A DNA stretch of 64,000 bases. Origin: Eopsaltria australis. Lineage: Eukaryota > Chordata > Aves > Passeriformes > Petroicidae. Positions 24,677 to 37,260 of the stretch are shown in pieces. The stretch is from the NCBI GenBank assembly GCA_034509425.1, contig JAVTVJ010001852.1, positions 163,501 through 227,500 on the forward strand, read 5' to 3'. The number at the start of each line of letters is the position of its first letter. Position 1 is the stretch's first letter. The notes beneath the pieces were generated by a model, which was not told where the DNA came from, did no database searches, and was given only the letters and a program-made list of their open reading frames with translations. The translations under genes and the position numbers were made by a program.

Positions 24677-27325
24677 CTTTCCATTTTTGAGCCGTCCCGA
24701 GGAGACAATCCTCGAGACGTGCACTTGGAAGGGCCTGCACTCCGTGCTGCACTCAAACTCCTCCACTCTGTCCATGACCTCCACAGAGTTTTGTTCCACA
24801 AATGAAGCGGTTCCCCGCTTTTTGATGCGGCCACCAGGCTGTTCCAAGCCCTGCCTTTTCACCGTGGAACACTTCAAAAAAGTCACTACAGAAAAGTCCA
24901 CGTCGGCAACTGCGGAACAGCCCATGTCCGCAGCATCCAGGATATTCTCAGGAATGTCGTGAGAAGGTGGCAGATCCCTGCCCACGACCGGAGTCTTCTC
25001 CAGAGTACTGACACTGTCTTGGATCTCTTCAGCCAGAGCTGCCTGTGGAAGGTGGATCAGAGCCTCAGGTGCTGCAGAGAAATCACCACTGGCAGCTGGG
25101 GAATGGTCCAAGCCCACAGTACCCAGCTTATTCACAGGAGGATCAGGAGAAGGTGGCACATCCCTGCCCACAACCTGTGATGTGTCTGGAGTACTGCCCG
25201 AGTCCTGAATCCCCAGCTCGCCTCCTGACAAGTCTTGCAAAGGCAGCTCAGGATTTCTCAAGTCCTGATTATCCAGTTCTGTCCTTGAAATTTCCTGAGC
25301 CCCAGCTGGAGATGGATCCATGTCTTTAGCAATCACTGGGGCACAAGCCATGTCCTCAGGAACAAGTTTAGTCAGTGATGTCTGTGGGAGGTGGGTCTGA
25401 GCCTCAGCCACTGCAGGAAAAGCACCATCAGCAGCTGGAGAGGAGCCCAGATCTGCAGCATCCAGATTATTGACAGCAAGAACAGGAGAAGGTGGCAGGT
25501 CCCTGCCCACGACCCTCTCCAGGGTACTGCCAGTGTCTTGGAACTCCAGCTCACCTCCAGACAAGTTTTGTAAAGGCAGCTCAGGATTTCTCAAGTCCTG
25601 ATTATCCAGTTGTGTCTCTGAAATCTCCTGAGCAACTGCTGGAGATGGATCCATGTCTTTAGCAACCACTGGGGCACAAAATACATCTCCAGAATCGAGT
25701 TTAGTTGGCGATGCCTGTGGGAGGTGGGTCTGCACTTCCGTTTCTGCAGAAAAGTCCCCACTGGCAGCTGGAGAACGGCCCAGGTCCACAATATCCAGAC
25801 TATTCACAGGAAGATCATGAGAAGGTGGCAGGTCCCTGGCCATGACCTGGGTCTTCTCTGGAGAAGTGCCCAAGTCCTGAATCAGTTCAGCCAGAGTAGT
25901 CTGTGGAAGTTCAGCCAGATCCTCCGAGGGCTCTTTGCTATTGAGCTCAGTGAAAGAGCCGTCTGCAAGGTGGGGCATGGATGATTCTGGCCCAAAGGGA
26001 GAAAGTGAGGTCTCATTTGGCCTGTCATTCCCACTGTCCAGGCCAGAGGAACCAACGCCTTTCAGCCCATCCGTGGTTTTGCAGTGCTGCCCAGGCTCCT
26101 TCCCCGCCAAGCTCTCAAAGCTCAGGTTCTCCCACGTGCCTGAATCTGGGGACTGCAGACAGGCTCCCACTGTGCAGAAGGCCTTGGCACTCTCGTTCTC
26201 GATAACCAAGCCCTCTTTGGGGGAGGCAACATCCTGCCTGCGGCCTCGGAAGCTCCGCTGAGGCCTCTTCTCATCGGGGGAAAACGCCCTCGAGGAGCCC
26301 CGCAGGCGCCGAGCCGCCTCGGCCACGCTGGTTAAGAACCTCACAACACCCCCAAAGTGAGTGGCTTTGGCAGCACCGTTTGATTTTTTCCGCTGGCTGA
26401 GATTCTCCTCACATCTCGTATCAAAGTCAAAGTAAGGAGCGGAATGATCAGTTGTATTTTCCAAGTTCTGGAAATTGGTTTCAGCCCTTTGATCTGGGAG
26501 CTTTGAATTATCTTTGCTAGCTAATGAAATTCCTTTCAGATAGCTCCAGACATCAGAGCTCCTTCCTCTCCTGCTCTCCTGTGGGAGCACAGCACACCTC
26601 TTTTGATTGTCCCCTTCTGTAATTGCAGGACTCTTGACGTGTTCAAAATTCAAAGACTCGCTCTTCCTGGCTGGTATTCTGTGGCAGTTGCCATCATTAT
26701 CCTCACCGTGTAATCTGCCACTGATATCCCTGAGACATTTACTTTCAGTGGCATCCAGTTCAGGAATGCTGATGTTCAGCTCTATGTCCTCAAAAGAAGA
26801 GTCCAAGTCCTCGATGTACCCCGCGTAGGAGTGGCGGGAGGGCCTCCGGCCATCGCCCAGCTTCTTCACCCTGTACACAGCTCTCTGCCCACTGCAGTGC
26901 AGGTCCTCCTCAGGGTCACACACATCCTGCACTCTGGATGCTCTCAAATCCACGTTCTTTGGCGTCCTGGAGGATCTTCCCTTTTTTGACGAGCGTACCC
27001 TGTCCATGAAGGATGGCTTTTTTAATTCTGAGACCTCCGAGGTAACTCCCAGCAGGATCATGGACTGGGGTCTGTCTTTATTCGTGGAGAGTCCTTTCCT
27101 TCGTCTGACGAAATTCCAGATCCGGTTGCCCTTGGTTGTCTTCTTATACCTGTGAGTTTCCTCCTGCTCACTGGGGATTGCATCACCAGAGGCGCAGTGC
27201 TCAGCACCACAGGCCTCCAAGGCGTCGGTGCTCCCTCCCTCCATGTTTCCTTGGAAAATCCTGTTGGCAAATCCATTGGGAACGGTGACAGAAGCAGTGC
27301 GCTGGCGGCCCTCTAGAACTTCCAT
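24677..27325 (-). CDS. ARHGEF4: Large N-terminal coding exon of an ASEF-family Rho guanine nucleotide exchange factor, probably ARHGEF4
   Basis: This exon encodes residues 1-883 and is by far the longest convincing coding stretch in the window. The start ATG has G at -3 and G at +4, and an in-frame TGA lies 12 bases upstream within the same exon, so translation cannot begin further 5'. Residues 66-77 are basic (NRIWNFVRRRKG), residues 105-120 are Lys/Arg/Ser-rich, residues 168-190 are acidic (GYIEDLDSSFEDIELN), and residues 326-361 form a short hydrophobic then basic segment (VVRFLTSVAEAARR). Residues 472-820 are a tandem repeat described separately. I see no signal peptide, membrane segment or catalytic domain; most of it looks disordered. 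The exon ends AAT GGA AAG before gtagga, in phase 0, which fits the next exon at 18893. Family knowledge: ASEF proteins activate Rac1/Cdc42 and are released from autoinhibition by APC binding N-terminal to the SH3. The alternative is SPATA13 (ASEF2). I prefer ARHGEF4 because the conserved ISVIGG segment I recall before the signature in SPATA13 is absent here. Confidence 0.8.
24866..25912 (-). repeat. ARHGEF4: Coding tandem repeat inside the large exon
   Basis: Residues 472-820 are built from modules that begin R-D-L/V-P-P-S at residues 497, 608, 721 and 783. Spacings are 111, 113 and 62 residues, and the last module is truncated near residue 820. The long form has an extra ~50-residue block (KDMDPSP...NQDLRNPELPLQ...GGEL) that the 62-residue form lacks. 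A 3' remnant of an earlier copy precedes the first full one (residues 472-496). All unit lengths are multiples of three, so the reading frame is kept. Confidence 0.9.
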
Positions 27326-27393
27326 CGCCCCGGCTCACAGGCTGGCTCCAGGAGTCACAGATGCATGGTCCTCAGATTGCTTTCTTCACAAGG
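27326..27393 (-). other. ARHGEF4: 5' untranslated part of the large coding exon
   Basis: The minus-strand sequence just upstream of 27393 is a strong acceptor, a T-rich tract ending in ttttccttaaag. This leaves 68 bases of untranslated exon before the ATG, including the in-frame TGA 12 bases before the start. The real 5' leader must therefore come from one or more upstream exons. Confidence 0.7.
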
Positions 27394-29463
27394 CTTTAAG
27401 GAAAAAGAACAAATTAACGCAATTAGGAGCGGAAAGCTTTCTGAAGACACGTTTCTTAAAGCATCACAAGCCAAATCTTACCCCAGTGGTTTTCCCCATT
27501 GATTTCAGGGAGGCTGAAATTTTGCTTCCAAACCATATAAATTTTAAAGCTACTTAGATGACTGAACATTTAGCGACCACAAATAAACTTCCTGCACTAA
27601 TAAAGTTACCACAAAGTATGCTCAGAATCCCATGAATCACATCTCCGTTTTGCAAGTCGCAGAGACTCTGAACGCACCAGAGTTCATGGCAGAGAGGAGA
27701 GAGGAAATTCCAGTGAGTGTCCCTGCACATGTCACTGTCATCTCCCTCATCCCCATCTGCCAGCAACCGGCACCACGCTCCCAGTAGCTTGGTCTCTCCA
27801 GGCAGGCATTCAAAGAAAAGTCAGGATGAGCCTTTTCCTGGAAGCAAAGCAATTCTGAAATACAACAACATCAGAACACTCATGGAATATCCAAGCCAGG
27901 TTTTTCCTACTGTAGTGATAGCACCAGCACAGGAATCCCTCCTGGAACTGGTCTGCTCAGTGAAAGCTGCTTGGCCACCACTCAACGCCACACAAAATGT
28001 GTTCCCCTCAAGTGAATTCCAGTGGACAGGATTAAAAATAAATTTCCCCCATATGGAGCAGCAACAGAAAGCACTCTGAACCACCTGTGGGAACACAGCT
28101 GAACTCCTGCTCAGATCCTAAAGCTTCCCTTCCACTGGAATACGTCTGCCCTGTCTCAATATTGCAGCTTCCTGGGGCTGGATTTGCTGGGCCTGGCTTT
28201 GCTGTCTACAAAGCAGAATTACATGCCCAGCACTCAACGGGGTTGAACTCCCTCAATTTCCAATCCTTCTCTTAGGAGGAAGAAGGAAGAAATAGTGAGG
28301 GCCCAAGACATGGGTTTGACAATGGTCAAACTCTCCACTTTCCCCCGAGCAGCAGGAAAGCCACACCACCACTGAGAACAGTCCCCATATCTACTACAAA
28401 CATTTCAACTTGCTATTTCTGTTAAAACTAAGGTTTTTCTACTGTCCTGGGCATCTCATGACCCTTGCATTCAGTCAAATAAGCCTGTTTCTACCCTGCC
28501 ACCATGTCTGCATCCGTGAGACCCCCACGGATGGCAGAGGCACCGCCACGGAAGCAGAGTTCAGCCAGCAGAAACAACCAGCATCCCACTTTTTCATGGA
28601 CAACAGTCATCTGGCTTTCCACGAGCCCCGCCACAGGGGGTGTGCCAAGCATTTTTGGCAGCAGCGGTGCTTAGGGTAGCACAAATGAATGTTTGCTGCT
28701 GTGGTGGGCTGCCAGATGTCACTCGCTGTGCCGCCCAACCAAGGCAAGGGGGGAAAGAAGACGAAGAAGATGATGGGCTGCTATAAAAATACGGTGAGCC
28801 CTCTCCAATCACTGTCGATTTATTGCCAACTGATCTGGATAGTGAGAAACGAAGATAAAATTGACACAATGTCTTATCCCCACCCATCATGGCTCAACTT
28901 CCCATCTTCTGAGGGATCTACCTCTCACCAAGAGGCGCAGAAGGACTGGGAACTGGGAGAGGTGTGATTGGGAGAGAATATTTGCCCTTTCTCCTCATTC
29001 TTGAGCCATGCTCCCGTGGGGCCTCCTCAGTCCATGGCTCCTGTCAGAGAACCTGTCCCCATGTGGGGCCTCCACTGGTTACAATTCTTGACAGGAATCA
29101 GCTCCACAGGCTGCAATTCCTGCCAGGAACAGCCCCCCGCTCCTGTGTGGAGCTTCCAGAGATCCCATTCCTGCTGTGTGGAGCCACCACAGATCTCGTT
29201 CCCCTCAGAACCCGCTCCCACACGGGGCCTGCACAGGCCGCAACTCCTGCCAGGGACCATCCCCCTCCTCCAGCTCCTCATCCTCACCATCTTCACCAAC
29301 CCCAGTGCTCACAGAGCTCTTTCTCACCCTTTTTTACCTCCTCATCACTCCTCTTGGCCATCTTTGCCCTTTATTAGTCACAGGAGGTGCTGCCAGCGCT
29401 GCTGCTGCCTCCGCTCTGGGCTGTGGTGGAGCTGCTGGTGGCACCGGCTGTGCCCAGCACACC

Positions 29464-30570
29464 CAGAGTGACACAGCCTGACCAAATACACCCAAATACA
29501 CTCCACAGTGACACAGCCTGATCAAATACACCCAAATACACCCCAGAGTGACACAGCCTGATCAAATACACCCGAGAGTGACACAGCCTGATCAAATACA
29601 CCCAAATACACCCCAGAGTGACACAGCCTGATCAAATACACCCGAGAGTGACACAGCCTGATCAAATACACCCAAATACACCCCAGAGTGACACAGCCTG
29701 ATCAAATACACCCAAATACACCCCAGAGTGACACAGCCTGATCAAATACACCCGAGAGTGACACAGCCTGATCAAATACACCCAAATACACCCCACAGTG
29801 ACACAGCCTGACCAAATACACCCAAATACACCCCACAGTGACACAGCCTGATCAAATACACCCAAATACACCCCACAGTGACACAGCCTGATCAAATACA
29901 CCCAAAAACACCCCACAGTGACACAGCCTGATCAAAGACACCCAAATACACCCCAGAGTGACACAGCCTGATCAAATACACCCCAGAGTGACACAGCCTG
30001 ATCAAATACACCCAAATACACCCCACAGTGACACAGCCCGAATGTGCCCTGCCAAAAACACCCCAGAGTGACACATCCTGATCAAATACAGCCAAATACA
30101 CCCCACAGTGACACATCTTTAATGTGCCCTGCCAAATACACCCCACAGTTACACACCCTGATGGAATACAGCCAAATACACCCCAAAATTACACAACCTG
30201 ACAATACAGAGTAAAATACACCCCACACTCACACAGCCTAAATGTGCACTGCCAAATACAACCCAGAGCTACACAGCATCACTGGATACAGCCAAATACA
30301 CCCCAAAATTACACAGCCTAAATGTCCACTGCCAAATACACCCCACAGCTGGCACAACATCCCTGGATACAGCCAAATACACCCCACAATTATACATCCT
30401 AAATGTCCACTGCCAAATACACCCCACAGTCACCCAGCATCACTGGATACAGCCAAACACACCCTACAATTACACATCCTAAATGTCCAGGACCAAATAC
30501 ACCCCACAATTACACATCCTAAATGTCCACTGCCAAATACACCCCAACGAGACACTGCCAACCACACCCC
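29464..30570. repeat. 1.1-kb minisatellite with 40-bp and 30-bp units
   Basis: The main unit is gtgacacagcctgatcaaat followed by acacccaaatacaccccaga. Some copies lack the second aaatacaccc block, giving 30-base units. From about 30050 rightwards the copies diverge and mix with a second form containing aatgtccactgccaaataca. Confidence 0.95.
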
Positions 30571-33214
30571 AGGCAGTCCCACAGCCCCAGTGGGTCCCTC
30601 CAGTTACACCCCAGAGTGCCCCAGCCCAAGTCCAGCGATGATGCCCCACACGCTGCCCCACTCTGCTTTAGCCATCTCTTCACTCAGCCTCTCGTACTCG
30701 CCACCATGGAGGTTTTGTGACAGAACCTCCTTCCCCAGGCACTTTTGGGGCCTCAGCACCACCTGCCTCCACTTAAACCCTGTAGCAGAAATTCACGCAG
30801 GAGCTGTGCTGTCCTGGGTCCCCACAGAGACCACGGAAGCTTTTGTTCCCAAAAAACCAAGGGTTGAGCAGGACAGTTCCTCCATCTGGTGCCTGAGGAG
30901 GAGACCAGCTCCTCATTTCTCAGGCTGTCACTTTGAGATGTGAGTTATTCCCAGACATTCCTGCAGCAACTTAAAGACTAACACATTGGAATGGGTTGGA
31001 AGGAGTGGGAAAAAAAAAAGAAGAGCATTTCAGTTGTTTCAAGTCGTGCAGCCAACTGGCAGCAAAAGACAGAAATCACAAACGGTCCTCTTTTTCTGTT
31101 TGTTTTCTCTTTCCAGCTTTATGTTTTATTGCTCTTGGCTGGGTGGATCCTGCATGAGGAAAGAAGACTCAAAGGGAAGAGGCTTGCTTGTGAAGTCTTT
31201 GGAGGGATGCTAGCAGAGGAGACAGGCTGTTCCTCATGTGGCAGGCGAAAGAGAGCCCCTAACCAGGGACAGATCCTGCACAGCCCTCCCCAGAGAAGCA
31301 ACAGAATCCAGAATCACAGGGCACATGGGTGGCTTTAAAATTAAACATGGGGGGGTTTAGTTGGTTTTTTTAGGCAGCTTTAAACCAGATGTAAATTAGA
31401 GCTGCCACCATGAAGCCAGACTCTAAGCAGAGTGGAGACCCATTCTGTGACCAGTGCTTGGTGCCTCCTCTCCATCCTCCCTTCCACCACAGCCTCACCT
31501 GAACCTCTCCTCATCTTCAAAACCACCTTGTTGGTGTTTGAACTCCCCCCAGCCTCACCTGCAGGACTGCAAACACCGAAACCACAGGCTGACCTTGGCA
31601 GGAGCCAACTCCCAGCACAGCTTCCTCAGCGCCCAGCACTGCCCCTGAGCCAGCTCCAGCCCCAGGACCGGCACTGCCTCACCCAGAGCAAAGCCTCCCA
31701 CCACCGAGGCAAATTCCAGCCAGCTTCATCAGTCTTCCCTGAGCAGGAGCCAGAATCTGCTACGCTCCACTGCCTGCCGGAGCCGCCGAACGCAGCGCCC
31801 GCCGCCGTGCAAACACCTGCGGCAGCTGCCTGGGGGACACCTGGGCTTTCCATCAGCCAAGCAGGGCAAAGGTGGCCTTACCAACCAAACCACACGGCCC
31901 TGGGGGCATTTAGGCCCATCACAACAAAATAAAATTGGAGTATGGAGGAGAACAGCCCTGAGAGTGTCTGATGAACCACTGCTCACCTTTCTGGGGTGCA
32001 GGAGAAAGAGGTTTTGAAGAAACGCTTTGGGAACAGCTATCAGCCAGAAAACTACACCACTTGTCAACCACATGTTTATTTTTTCCCCTCCTTGAGCTGC
32101 AGTTGCAGATGTCAAGTCGTAGCAAGTTACCACCCAGCAGCTGAGCTGGGACTAGCAGCACTTAGGGCAGGGCTTTAACCACAGAAAACACCAAGTAACA
32201 AAATTAATTACCTTCCACCTCTTCCTCTGCCCTCAGATTACCTGAGCCCAAGGAGGGTGGCTCAGCCAGGTTTGGAGACCAAAGGCTCACATGTTTGCTC
32301 TCCAAAACACAAAGAATCTCACCTGGAGGGGAAGATGGTTTTATAAAACTCCAGTTATTGATCAAACACTGCCAACAGCTCCAGTGACAGGGGCTGTGTG
32401 GGTTCCTACCTGGCCCTGCTCTTCCTGTCACAAAAACAGCAGCCCTTCATTCTGAAAATTCACTTTCCTCTTCCAGGTGGACAAATAAGCTGAGATTAAT
32501 AAAACCCTCAGCCAAGGGCACCAGGTGTGTTACACAAACATCTGTATCTACGGCCATGATTCCCCCCCCCTCCAAATTCTTCCCATATTTTTTGTGTTAT
32601 CCCAATCTCTAAGAGAGAAATAGGTGCTCTGTATCTCACTCGTGATTGCACAACATTCCCTTGGCAACAGGCTCTTCCTGCATGATACAGGTGGGAGTAA
32701 GAGCAATTTTGCTCCTTTTCAATGTGATTTAGCAGACAGCCAGCAGAAATAACAGCAGGGGCCCAGGGAACACCCACTGAAGTTGACGGTTCACAGAGAC
32801 TTAAAGGACACTGAATCAGGCCTAAGCAATCAGGGGCTGTCACAAGCCACCCCTCAGGGAGTGATACTTCCCATGGGCAATCTCCATGAGCTGTCCTACA
32901 CAAGTTATCCACAAGCAGAGCAAAACCAGGGTCTTAAACCAGGTTAAACCACGACACCAGGTCCAAAGGCAGCAGGGTAGCAAGACCTGCTGGAAGGGAA
33001 GCATCAGTTAGGAAAGGCCTGATCCAGGCTGAGTTTTCCCAAGAGACCCCAATGATGGCAAGAAACGCCTCATTTAACAGCACACAGTTCAGGCTGTTTG
33101 CCAGGCAGGCACCAGATGATCCCTGAAATCTTCCTCAGATCACTGCAGGATTTGGGCAACAAGCAGAAGGAACTTTTTTAAAAAATGTATTTAGTACTCT
33201 GAAGCACTAGGAGG

Positions 33215-33405
33215 GCACTGGCAGAGGTTGTCCAGAGAAGCTGTGGCTGCCCCTGGATCCCTGGAAGTGTCCAAGGCGAGGCTGGACAGGGCTTGGAGCA
33301 CCCTGGGATAGTGGAAGATGTCCCTGCCCATAGCAGAGGGTGGAACGAGATGATTTCAAAGGTTCCTTCCAACCCAAACCATTCTGTGATTCCAGGACCC
33401 CTTGG
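33215..33405 (+). mobile_element. CR1 LINE 3' fragment
   Basis: It shows the same marker order as the fragment at 527: ccagagaagctgtggctg, gcccctggatccctgg, aggctgga, tgtccctgccca, then ccttccaacccaaaccattc and tgtgattcc. Confidence 0.92.
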
Positions 33406-33934
33406 AGTTGTGGGACTCTGGAGAACGCATATTGCAGGTTCCAGGCAAACGGTAAATCCCTTCTACCAAGTGACCCGAGAGAACTATTTTGACTGAGGCC
33501 CTGAGAAACAACAAACCTTTGAAGGGAACAAAGAGGAAATTGGTGGTGGGGTTGCCCTTGGGGCAGCCTAGACAGGATCACGTGCCAGAAACGTGCTCTC
33601 CACCACAGAGCCGCTGGCTCAAAGCACTTGGAGAGACCCAAGGTCATCCTGGAGGGTTTTGGAGCCAGAGGTGGAGAGAGTCTGAGGCTCACTACAGCCC
33701 AAGGGCAAAGGAGACACCGAGGGGTTCAAACAATGTCACAAACAGCGGGTACCAAAGCCCAGCTCCGCCTGGCACCACGACAACCTGTGCTGTGCTGGAT
33801 GTTCCGAGGACAGGATCTGCACTCACTGTGAGCAGCGCCTCCAGCCACCCCTCCAAGGCTCTCCATCCCCCTTCTCCCACCTCTCAGCACTGCTACATTT
33901 GCTTCCAGACCCAGTGTCCCCCCCAAGCACCACG

Positions 33935-34145
33935 CGGCCGGAGCAGCCCAGGCGCCGACCGCCTCGCCGGGCGCTGCCGGGGCTGGAATGCACCGAGGGC
34001 CCTCGGGGACACGATCTTCCACTCGGCTCTTCCTCTGCAGGATCCGAAATAACAAACAAGAAGGAGCCTTTGGCCATTGTTTCTCGGGGAAGGGGGGTGA
34101 TGGGGAGAGGGCACGCGGCGCAGCCTGCCAGGAGGCATGGCTGAG
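33935..34145. promoter_or_regulatory. CpG-rich patch inside the first intron
   Basis: About 200 bases with many CG pairs stand out from the flanks. It could be an internal promoter or enhancer; no clear coding exon adjoins it. Confidence 0.35.
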
Positions 34146-35030
34146 CTAAGGAAGTCCTGCCTGGGCTTCGCTGTATCCGCTCCTCTCCAGGAGGGGCGGG
34201 GGGAGGCAGGAAGGAGAGAAAATAGAGAACAAATGATCCTATAACCCTTGAGAGAAACCTGTCTGCTCTCGGAGAGCGTATTTAGCCCAAGCATGCAGCG
34301 CCTCTTGCTATACAAAAGAAAAAGAGGAAAGAAAACCCCGCCAGCTCTTCCGTTACCATGTTCTACCACCGAAAAAAAATGGGAGGAAACAGATGTTAAG
34401 CTCTCCAGCGTCAGGAAATTATCTCTTTCATGGGGGTACAGTTACTTCAGTGTATTTAGGTCAAACAAATAGGGGGAGAATCGTGACTTCTCCCCTTTTC
34501 TGTTTATGTCTCCACAGACATTTCAGCCTCTCTGGGTGCCACATCCAAGGCCCAAGGGCAGAGCGGTGTTTGTCACAGAGCACACCCTGAGGATGCAGCC
34601 CGATGATCGAGTCCCTGCCCACCTGGCAGATCCCCACCCCTCAAAACACTGCAGCCCCTACAAAAATCCAGCATCCTCTGTTTCTGGGTCAAGGAGGACA
34701 GTTTGCTGCTGGGCTCTGGCCAGGCATGGCAGCACTGCAGCATTGTTGTTCATTTATTTCAATAGAGGTGGAAGGAGAGAGCTGGGTGAAACATCTGCAA
34801 AAGGGATCTCCAGGCCATCAGTTACGACTTTCCTGCGCTGGGCTCCCCAAGGAGAGCGGGGCCCGTGCCCATAGGAAGCGACCAGAGAATTGAACCAGCG
34901 TTTTACATGCTCTGCAAAATCCCTTCCACAGGAAGCTAAACCCCTTCATTAGGAGCAGGAGGCAGACAGGGGAGCAGCCTGAATCCCTTCCCAGCCCGGA
35001 GTGGACAGACACTATCAAAACACTGAGTTT

Positions 35031-35200
35031 TAGAATCACAGAGTCGTTAAGGTTGAATAAAACCTCCAAGATCGATTCCAACCACCAGCCCAGCACCACC
35101 ACCACACTGACCACTAAACCATGTCCTCAAGTGTCACATCCACACGCTTTTTTAATATTTCCAGGGACAGTGACTACACCACTTGCCAGCGGCAGAAGGG
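35031..35200 (-). mobile_element. CR1 LINE fragment, reverse orientation
   Basis: The plus strand reads agaatcacagagtcgttaag, then gattccaacca, actaaaccatgtcctcaagt and gccacatccacacg-like sequence followed by ccagggacagtgactacacc. This is the reverse complement of a CR1 3' end. Confidence 0.85.
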
Positions 35201-36339
35201 ACCCTGCAGCAGTGGTCTCCTCCATCACTGAGAGCAGACTACCAGACAAGATAACCCCAGGCAAACACACCACATTCCCTGTGGCAGCAGCATCTGCCCC
35301 ACACGGTTTGCACTGGTTTAAGCCAAAGCTTTTACAGTCCTGGATCTGCATTTGTGCTCCTGCTAATTCAATCTCCACCGGGCAGATGGATGGATGCACA
35401 GACTGATAGCTCCAGCCCTGTATTTATAAGGACGGAACTCAAAACTTCAGGCTGAGTAAATCAGTTCACTCATGTATAATTTAAACATTACTTCCTTCCC
35501 ATTTCAGGGAGCTTTAGAGTTTGTGCGGTGGCTAAACACAATGAAATTAGAGCAGGAGACTCATTTTGCCCGCGGCCCAGGGAGAGAGATAGAGAGAGTT
35601 GCTCCACTGCATCTGTCAGACAGACTGGGCTGGTGCTGGTGCTGCCAGGCAGGGAGCAGCTCACTGCAAACACCAGAGCTCCACACTGGGGCCGGGTGGG
35701 ACACGGGCTGGCACTGCAGGGAGGTGCCAGGCAGCTGAACAGGGCGCCAGTCCTGGGCTCTGCAGCACACGGAGCCCTAAAACCTCACACCAAGCCAGGA
35801 ACAGCTTCATACACACAGGGAAGGGAGAGAGAGCTGGCACCCAGCTCCTTGTGCAGAGCTGAGCAGGAAAACTTGAGATAAAAGCACAGAGGTATAAAAG
35901 CCCTGGAATACAACTGGAATGAAACAGTGAACATAGATCAGTTCTTGCTGAAGGTGGATTTCAGACTAAGCCTCTCACAAAGCCCACACCCCTCTGGCAC
36001 TGCACCTGTGCTAAATGTTCTTCCAGACTCACCCTGCTGACCCAGGACTGCAGATGCAGATTCACCCTCTGCCCACTGCACCATGGCAGCATCACCCCTT
36101 GCACACTCCCCTGCATTCCGCCTTTTCTGCAGTTCTAAATTCTTCTGCTCCACGGAAAATAAAACTGAGGTGAGCCCTGAAGAGATCCACAAGGATCCTT
36201 TTGGTGCTGGCACCCAGGATGGACAGGGACCCCCAGGAGAAGGAGGGAGGCTGAAGGAGGCATCACCTGCCAGCCCAAGGTTGTTCTGATGCACGAAGCT
36301 GTTTCCCCAACCTCCCCAGCCATTTGGCACCAACTGTCA

Positions 36340-37260
36340 CCATTCTAATACTGAAATATCTGCCATTACACGTAGATTATTTAAGCTGTTCAGCAGTCAG
36401 TTGAGAGTAGTTAATTATATGTAAGAACATTTAATTACTATCCAGTAGCAGCTGTATGTACTTTAATACCACAGTGATGAGCCAAATCACAATAGAGCAG
36501 GCAGATTCAGGGGTCTACACCCATCCACACCCCATTAATGTCAGCTGAACAACCCTGAACCACTGGCTGCCATCCTCTGGGAAGCAACAACTTCGTGGTG
36601 CTTGTGACATTACTCTGCATTCCCAGTTAGTTTGGTAGAGATGCCTCAGGAACTTCCCAGCTGTGACATTTCTTTAAAACCTTTGCCTTCTCCACAAATC
36701 CCCAAGCAAGAAAGCACGGCCTGAACATCAGAGCAGAAATCAGTCGCCAGCGTTTGATTGTTTATATCTTGAGACAAAGATAGTGTCTAAATAATTGTCT
36801 ATTGTATCCCAGAGACAGCACAGGAAAGCTCTTCCCCTCTCCGGGAGCCTGCAGGTCACACATGCTTCTGCCATAACATTTGCTATAAATAATCCTCGCT
36901 GAGCCAAGCTCTGGGCTAGGTACGGACCAAGGCAGCGCTGTGCTCCTATCGCTTTCAGCCATTACCCCTCCCCAGAGAGTGCATATCCTACCCTATTGTT
37001 CCTGCTCAAATGTTTGAAAGAATTATTTTTTCCTTGCTCCTTTTGTTTGGGGAGTTTATTTATATTTCCTCTTCGACATGGAATTACTGCTGGAAGAAAG
37101 GAGTGCCCACCTTCCACGGCAGCTCGCCCGTGCCAGCGTCGGGATGAGGAGAGGAGGGCCACGTTTGGAGGGTATTGCCATAGTTACAGCCCTCCCAATC
37201 TGGGATTCTGTGCTAATGTAGGTTCAGCACATTCAGATCGGGATTAGGAACAAAGGGCTG
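36340..37260. promoter_or_regulatory. Candidate conserved regulatory block
   Basis: AT-rich, low-repeat sequence has clustered homeodomain-like cores (TTAATTA, TAATTA), a Sox-like cctattgttc and no coding frame. This is inference from composition only. Confidence 0.3.

Noticed and set aside
29464..30570. Regularly spaced repeats that might suggest a CRISPR array
   Set aside because: There are no unique spacers, since the units are contiguous tandem copies, and the DNA is vertebrate.
33893..34369. A 158-codon minus-strand frame over the CpG-rich intron patch
   Set aside because: The peptide shows no family features, it is not phased with a donor that fits the known exons, and high GC explains its length.
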